10,294 nt of DNA from an uncultured Riemerella sp. (GTDB lineage Bacteria; Bacteroidota; Bacteroidia; Flavobacteriales; Weeksellaceae), in the NCBI GenBank assembly GCA_938037185.1, contig CALHQK010000148.1:1-10294 (forward strand), read 5' to 3'. Every line of letters begins with the position of its first letter. The first letter of the stretch is position 1. Positions 6,564-10,294 of the stretch are shown here, in pieces. The translations under genes were made by a program, and so were the position numbers. Under the pieces are notes generated by a model, which saw nothing but the letters and a program-made list of their open reading frames with translations, made no database searches and had not been told where the DNA came from.

Positions 6564-8456
6564 CTATTTGGTTGCTAAATATGTGTTTTTATACCACTTT
6601 TGGAAACAGTAAAAAGTCCAGATTTTAAAGGAATTGTCCTCGACAGAATTCAGGTGGTTGAGAACAATTTTCTTAATATTCTGAATATCAAATATATCCT
6701 GCTCTTCGAGGAATTTATCATCTATGTAGCTCAGAAGTTCGTTTCTCATCCCTTGTCTAAGCCAGTCTCCGACAGGAACTCCGAAGCCTTTTTTAGACTT
6801 TTCTAAAAACTGTTCTGGAAATTCGTTTTCAAAAGCTTTTTTCAGAATCATTTTCTTGTTATTTCCTTTCAGCAGATACTCATCTGGAAGGCTCAGTGTG
6901 TAATTCCAAATCTCTCTGGTCAGAAACGGAGCTCTGCATTCCATAGATGCCAGCATACTCGTTCTATCCACTTTTACAATCATATCCCCTTCTAAGCTTA
7001 TCACTTTGTCTACATTTCTAAAATCAGTGAGATTTTTAGGATTTGGGATTCTTTGCTGATAATACGCCAAAGGATTTTTGACTCTGTCTTTTTCATTGAG
7101 ATAAATGGACATTTCCTTGTCCGTGAAACCCAATTTTATAATATTATAAAAAAAGGAATGGTCATAATCTATTGAGTTTAAAGCCTTTCTAACTTTAAAT
7201 TTCAGTCCTCGTTCATCTCCTTTTTGTTTGGTCAAAGCGTTTGCTACTTTCAGCACACTTTGGTGTAAAAATCTGGGAACCAGACTTGTATATTTTTGGT
7301 TAATTCCTCCGATTAAATATTTATTATACCCTCCGAAAACCTCATCGCCTCCATCTCCTGTAAGGGCTACTTTCACATAATCAGTTGTTTTAGAAGCGAC
7401 TATATAACTCGGAAGAGCTGATGAATCCGCAAAAGGCTCATCAAAATTAAGCAGAATTTCATCCAAATGATAGGTCAAATCCTTCTCGGAAATCACGAAT
7501 TCATGGTGGTTACTGCCGATAAGATTCGCCACAAGCCTTGATTTTTCGGTTTCATCAAAAGATTTTTTATCAAAACCAATGGAAAAAGTATCTATTTTAC
7601 TATCGGATTGCTTTGATAAACAAAGACTTATAATAGACGAATCCACTCCTCCTGACAGGAAAGCCCCCAGCGAAACATCTGAAACACTCCGAGAACTCAC
7701 GCTTTCTTCAACTAATTTTCTGACATTTTTCTTGGCTTCATCAAAACTAATTTGCTGTTTTTCAATCTTTTCCGAATGTATTTCGTAAATTTTAAGAATA
7801 TTAGAAGTTACATCATATTCCATGAAACTATTGGACTCTAACTTGCTGATTCCCTTATATATAGTAAAAGGCGCAGGGATATAAGTCAGCTGAAAATAGA
7901 GATTCAGCCCCGTGTTGTCAATTTCTGGTTTTTTATCCAAAACGGAAATAATGGATTTCAGCTCTGATGCCCAGATTAGACCTTTTTCAGAGTGCTGGTA
8001 ATGCAGTGGTTTGTCACCGAAAAAATCTCGAGCGATGAAAATTTTGCCTAAAACTTTATCATAAATAGAAAAAGCAAACACACCATCAAGCATCTTAAAT
8101 GACTCTAAACCAAAACATTCATAGAGTTTTAGCACGACTTCCGCAGGAGAAGAAGTATGAAAAGCGAAACCTTTCTGAACGAGTGTTTTTTTCAGTTCTT
8201 CGGAATTGTAAATCTGACCATTAAAAACAATGACTTTGCTCTTATCTTCAGTAAAAATCGGTTGTTTCCCAGTGGATAAATCAACTATGGAAAGCCTTCT
8301 CATAGCGAAAGCTATCGTTTTGTCTTCCAAATGTCCCACGAAAAAACCATCTTCATCAGGCCCTCGATGAATGATTTTTTGGTTCATTTCTTGTATAATT
8401 CTCTGAACATCTGTGTTTTCCGCATTTCTATACACCAGCCCATTAATACCGCACAT
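6564..8456 (-). CDS. asnB: Class-B asparagine synthetase-like glutamine amidotransferase, copy 1
   Basis: The 630-residue product has the two-domain AsnB structure. The N-terminal Ntn-type glutaminase domain begins MCGI, with Cys2 as nucleophile after Met removal, HRGPDEDG (30-37), and Arg54 in RRLSIVDL. The C-terminal ATP-dependent synthetase domain has the PP-loop SGGVDS (268-273), DEPFADSSALP and GDGGDE (367-372). True AsnB makes asparagine from aspartate, glutamine and ATP; many relatives in glycan loci amidate sugar acids. Two residues that bind the glutamine amino group in E. coli AsnB (Glu76, Asp98) appear as Gln81 (in FNGQIYN) and Pro104 (in SSPAEV), so the glutaminase pocket is altered although Cys2, Arg54 and Asn79 remain. 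PFLD, usually conserved near the C-terminus, reads PFLT. It follows copy 2 by 10 bases and must be cotranscribed with it. The substrate is unknown. Confidence 0.9.
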   Translation of the reverse strand: MCGINGLVYRNAENTDVQRIIQEMNQKIIHRGPDEDGFFVGHLEDKTIAFAMRRLSIVDLSTGKQPIFTEDKSKVIVFNGQIYNSEELKKTLVQKGFAFHTSSPAEVVLKLYECFGLESFKMLDGVFAFSIYDKVLGKIFIARDFFGDKPLHYQHSEKGLIWASELKSIISVLDKKPEIDNTGLNLYFQLTYIPAPFTIYKGISKLESNSFMEYDVTSNILKIYEIHSEKIEKQQISFDEAKKNVRKLVEESVSSRSVSDVSLGAFLSGGVDSSIISLCLSKQSDSKIDTFSIGFDKKSFDETEKSRLVANLIGSNHHEFVISEKDLTYHLDEILLNFDEPFADSSALPSYIVASKTTDYVKVALTGDGGDEVFGGYNKYLIGGINQKYTSLVPRFLHQSVLKVANALTKQKGDERGLKFKVRKALNSIDYDHSFFYNIIKLGFTDKEMSIYLNEKDRVKNPLAYYQQRIPNPKNLTDFRNVDKVISLEGDMIVKVDRTSMLASMECRAPFLTREIWNYTLSLPDEYLLKGNNKKMILKKAFENEFPEQFLEKSKKGFGVPVGDWLRQGMRNELLSYIDDKFLEEQDIFDIQNIKKIVLNHLNSVEDNSFKIWTFYCFQKWYKNTYLATK

Positions 8457-8466
8457 AATTTATCTT

Positions 8467-10293
8467 TTAATTTCCTTCATAAACTTTATCAAACCAAATG
8501 CCGAGAACGAGCAGAGACCAATGCTTCTGTCCGTAGGAAAGATGCTTCTGCACGGCATCATAGGAAAGGTATCGGAACATTTTATTTTGAGGATTTTTAA
8601 GATATTTTTGGGTTAATTCTTCAACTGCAGGTTTTCTCAGCCACCGCTCTCTCGGTGCACCGAAACCTTGTTTGGATTTATTTAAAATATCTGAATGCAG
8701 TTTGTCTCCAAAAGCCTTTCGCAGGATAATTTTCCGCTGGTTTTCATTCACTTTATACTTAGCAGGAAGCGACACACAGAACTCCACCAAATCCTTGTCT
8801 AAGAAAGGATTACGAAGCTCTATGGAATTCATCATAGAAATCCTGTCATCCTTTACCATAAAATCTCCTTGAAAAACATCCATAAGATCCATGTTTAGGC
8901 AAGTATTCAGCGTTTTAGGGTCTAAATTCAGTCCATAATCTTTTTTATATTCAGCTGTTACTCCCAGTTCGCGGATTTCCGCATCAGAAAAGAAATTATA
9001 AATTTTCTTATGAAAAGTAATAATATCCGGATTTTTTCCAAAGAAAACTTTTTTTCTAAAAAAGGCTAATGGTTTTTGTAAATTCAATTTATCTGAAATT
9101 AACGAACCTAATTTATAAAAAGGCAGAAGAATAGGGCTGGTTTTTCCCTCTTTCATGATTTCTAATTCTGTCTGATACCATCCATAGCCGCCGAAAAGCT
9201 CATCCCCACCATTACCAGTGATTACCACTTTCATTTCTTCACGCGCCTTTTCGCATATTTTATATAATGCCGGCAACGCCGAATCTCCCAAGGGTTCATC
9301 TAATTTGGAATAAATTTTTTCCATCACTTCTGCAATTTCTTCATCATTCATATAGACTTCGTGATGGTCACAATTGTATTTTTCTGCCATTTTTCTCGCC
9401 TCTGGCATTTCGTTCATATCGCCTTCGTAGGCAAAACCAATTGTAGAAAGTTTATCTGTATATTTTGATGAAAGGGCAACGACCGTCCCCGAATCCAGTC
9501 CCCCACTGAGGAACGCCCCGACTTTGGCATCGGCATGGATATGTTTTTGAATGGATTTTTCTGTTAATTCTCTCAGCTTTTCTATTGCTTCTTCTTCTGA
9601 TATTTCAATTTCCTGCTGAGGAATTTTCCAGTATTTTTTTATCTCTATTTTTCCATCTTTATACAATAGTGTATGCGCCGATGGAAGCACAAAAATATTC
9701 TTGTATATGCACTGCTGGCGGTCTAAATACAAGTGTTTTAGATAATGAGCCAATGCCTCTTCATTTATAACAGGTTTTACCAAACCGCTTGCTAAAATTG
9801 CCTTTACCTCCGAAGCGTAGATAAACTCGCCATTCTCTCCAAAGGCATAATAAAACGGTTTTTCCCCAAATCTATCCCTTGCACAGAAAAGCTCTTGTTT
9901 TTCTTCGTTCCAAATAGCAAAAGCAAACATCCCGTTAAGATGCTCTGGTAGCTCTTTTCCGTATTTTTGGTATAAGGCTAGTATGACCTCAGTATCTGTA
10001 TTATTTTTAAAAGGATATTCTGGGAGATTTTTTTTAATATCCCTATAGCCGTATATTTCGCCATTAAAACTAATGCACTCATTTTTAGTAGAGGAATACA
10101 TCGGCTGGTGCCCTTCCTGCGATAAATCTACAATGGACAGCCTTCTAAAACCAATGATAGCATTATCAAAAAACTCTGCTCCTTCATCATCTGGACCGCG
10201 ATGAATAATAGCATTGGTCATTTTCTTAATAATACTTTTGTATTCTTCCTTATTTCCTATACCTGTTTTAATAATACCTGCTATACCGCACAT
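8467..10293 (-). CDS. asnB: Class-B asparagine synthetase-like glutamine amidotransferase, copy 2
   Basis: This is a complete 608-residue paralogue; its ATG is complementary to 10291-10293, one base from the window edge, and MCGIAGI confirms that start. The glutaminase domain is canonical: Cys2, HRGPDDEG (31-38), Arg51 in RRLSIVDL, Asn77 and Glu79 in FNGEIYG, and Asp100 in TDTEV. The synthetase domain has the PP-loop SGGLDS (263-268), DEPLGDSALP, and GNGGDE starting at 360. In the last motif Asn361 stands where asparagine synthetases carry Glu and many relatives carry Asp. The family produces ammonia in the first domain and passes it through a tunnel to an adenylated carboxylate in the second. 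With the other glycan genes nearby, the target may be a sugar acid in place of aspartate; this is an inference. The promoter is outside the window. Confidence 0.9.
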   Translation of the reverse strand: MCGIAGIIKTGIGNKEEYKSIIKKMTNAIIHRGPDDEGAEFFDNAIIGFRRLSIVDLSQEGHQPMYSSTKNECISFNGEIYGYRDIKKNLPEYPFKNNTDTEVILALYQKYGKELPEHLNGMFAFAIWNEEKQELFCARDRFGEKPFYYAFGENGEFIYASEVKAILASGLVKPVINEEALAHYLKHLYLDRQQCIYKNIFVLPSAHTLLYKDGKIEIKKYWKIPQQEIEISEEEAIEKLRELTEKSIQKHIHADAKVGAFLSGGLDSGTVVALSSKYTDKLSTIGFAYEGDMNEMPEARKMAEKYNCDHHEVYMNDEEIAEVMEKIYSKLDEPLGDSALPALYKICEKAREEMKVVITGNGGDELFGGYGWYQTELEIMKEGKTSPILLPFYKLGSLISDKLNLQKPLAFFRKKVFFGKNPDIITFHKKIYNFFSDAEIRELGVTAEYKKDYGLNLDPKTLNTCLNMDLMDVFQGDFMVKDDRISMMNSIELRNPFLDKDLVEFCVSLPAKYKVNENQRKIILRKAFGDKLHSDILNKSKQGFGAPRERWLRKPAVEELTQKYLKNPQNKMFRYLSYDAVQKHLSYGQKHWSLLVLGIWFDKVYEGN

Positions 10294-10294
10294 A

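Noticed and set aside
8331..8616. Two overlapping plus-strand open frames across the junction of the amidotransferase genes
   Set aside because: They are antisense to the conserved starts and ends of the two AsnB-like genes, have no recognisable motif and no promoter box. They are shadows.

Overview
The window looks like the chromosome of an AT-rich Bacteroidota bacterium, probably a Flavobacteriales member of the Weeksellaceae type (Chryseobacterium, Elizabethkingia, Riemerella relatives). The signs are TAnnTTTG promoter boxes, A-rich leaders without strong Shine-Dalgarno sequences, a secreted protein with the VGI..TP..TLDV motif that is common in this phylum, and the character of the TrmB and TonB-like proteins. 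The genus is an inference.

Left part (1-1611, all minus strand): the first 43 codons of a secreted protein, then a two-gene operon of an ExbB-like inner-membrane protein (988-1611) followed 6 bases later by a TonB-like protein (289-981). No ExbD gene lies between or beside them, and the usual polar proton-path residues are not evident in either protein.

Middle (1804-5400, plus strand): a tight three-gene run. It holds trmB (tRNA m7G46 methyltransferase, GTG start), a 595-residue ABC exporter with fused membrane and ATPase domains, and a GT4-like glycosyltransferase. The 192-base divergent region before trmB (1612-1803) carries candidate promoters in both directions and a perfect 10-base inverted repeat between them.

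Right part (5402-10293, minus strand): a GT-A family 2 glycosyltransferase whose stop codon lies one base from that of the GT4 gene, then two tandem class-B asparagine-synthetase-like amidotransferases 10 bases apart. Both are complete; the second starts at the last codon of the window.

Taken together, the exporter, two glycosyltransferases and two Gln-type amidotransferases resemble one edge of a surface-glycan (O-antigen, capsule or exopolysaccharide) locus continuing to the right. The amidotransferases could amidate a sugar acid or make asparagine. The two paralogues depart from the canonical asparagine synthetase motifs in different domains, one in the glutamine pocket and the other in the synthetase motif, which is the most interesting signal here. 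No RNA genes, insertion sequences, CRISPR arrays or phage genes were seen. No gene-free stretch exceeds 192 bases.
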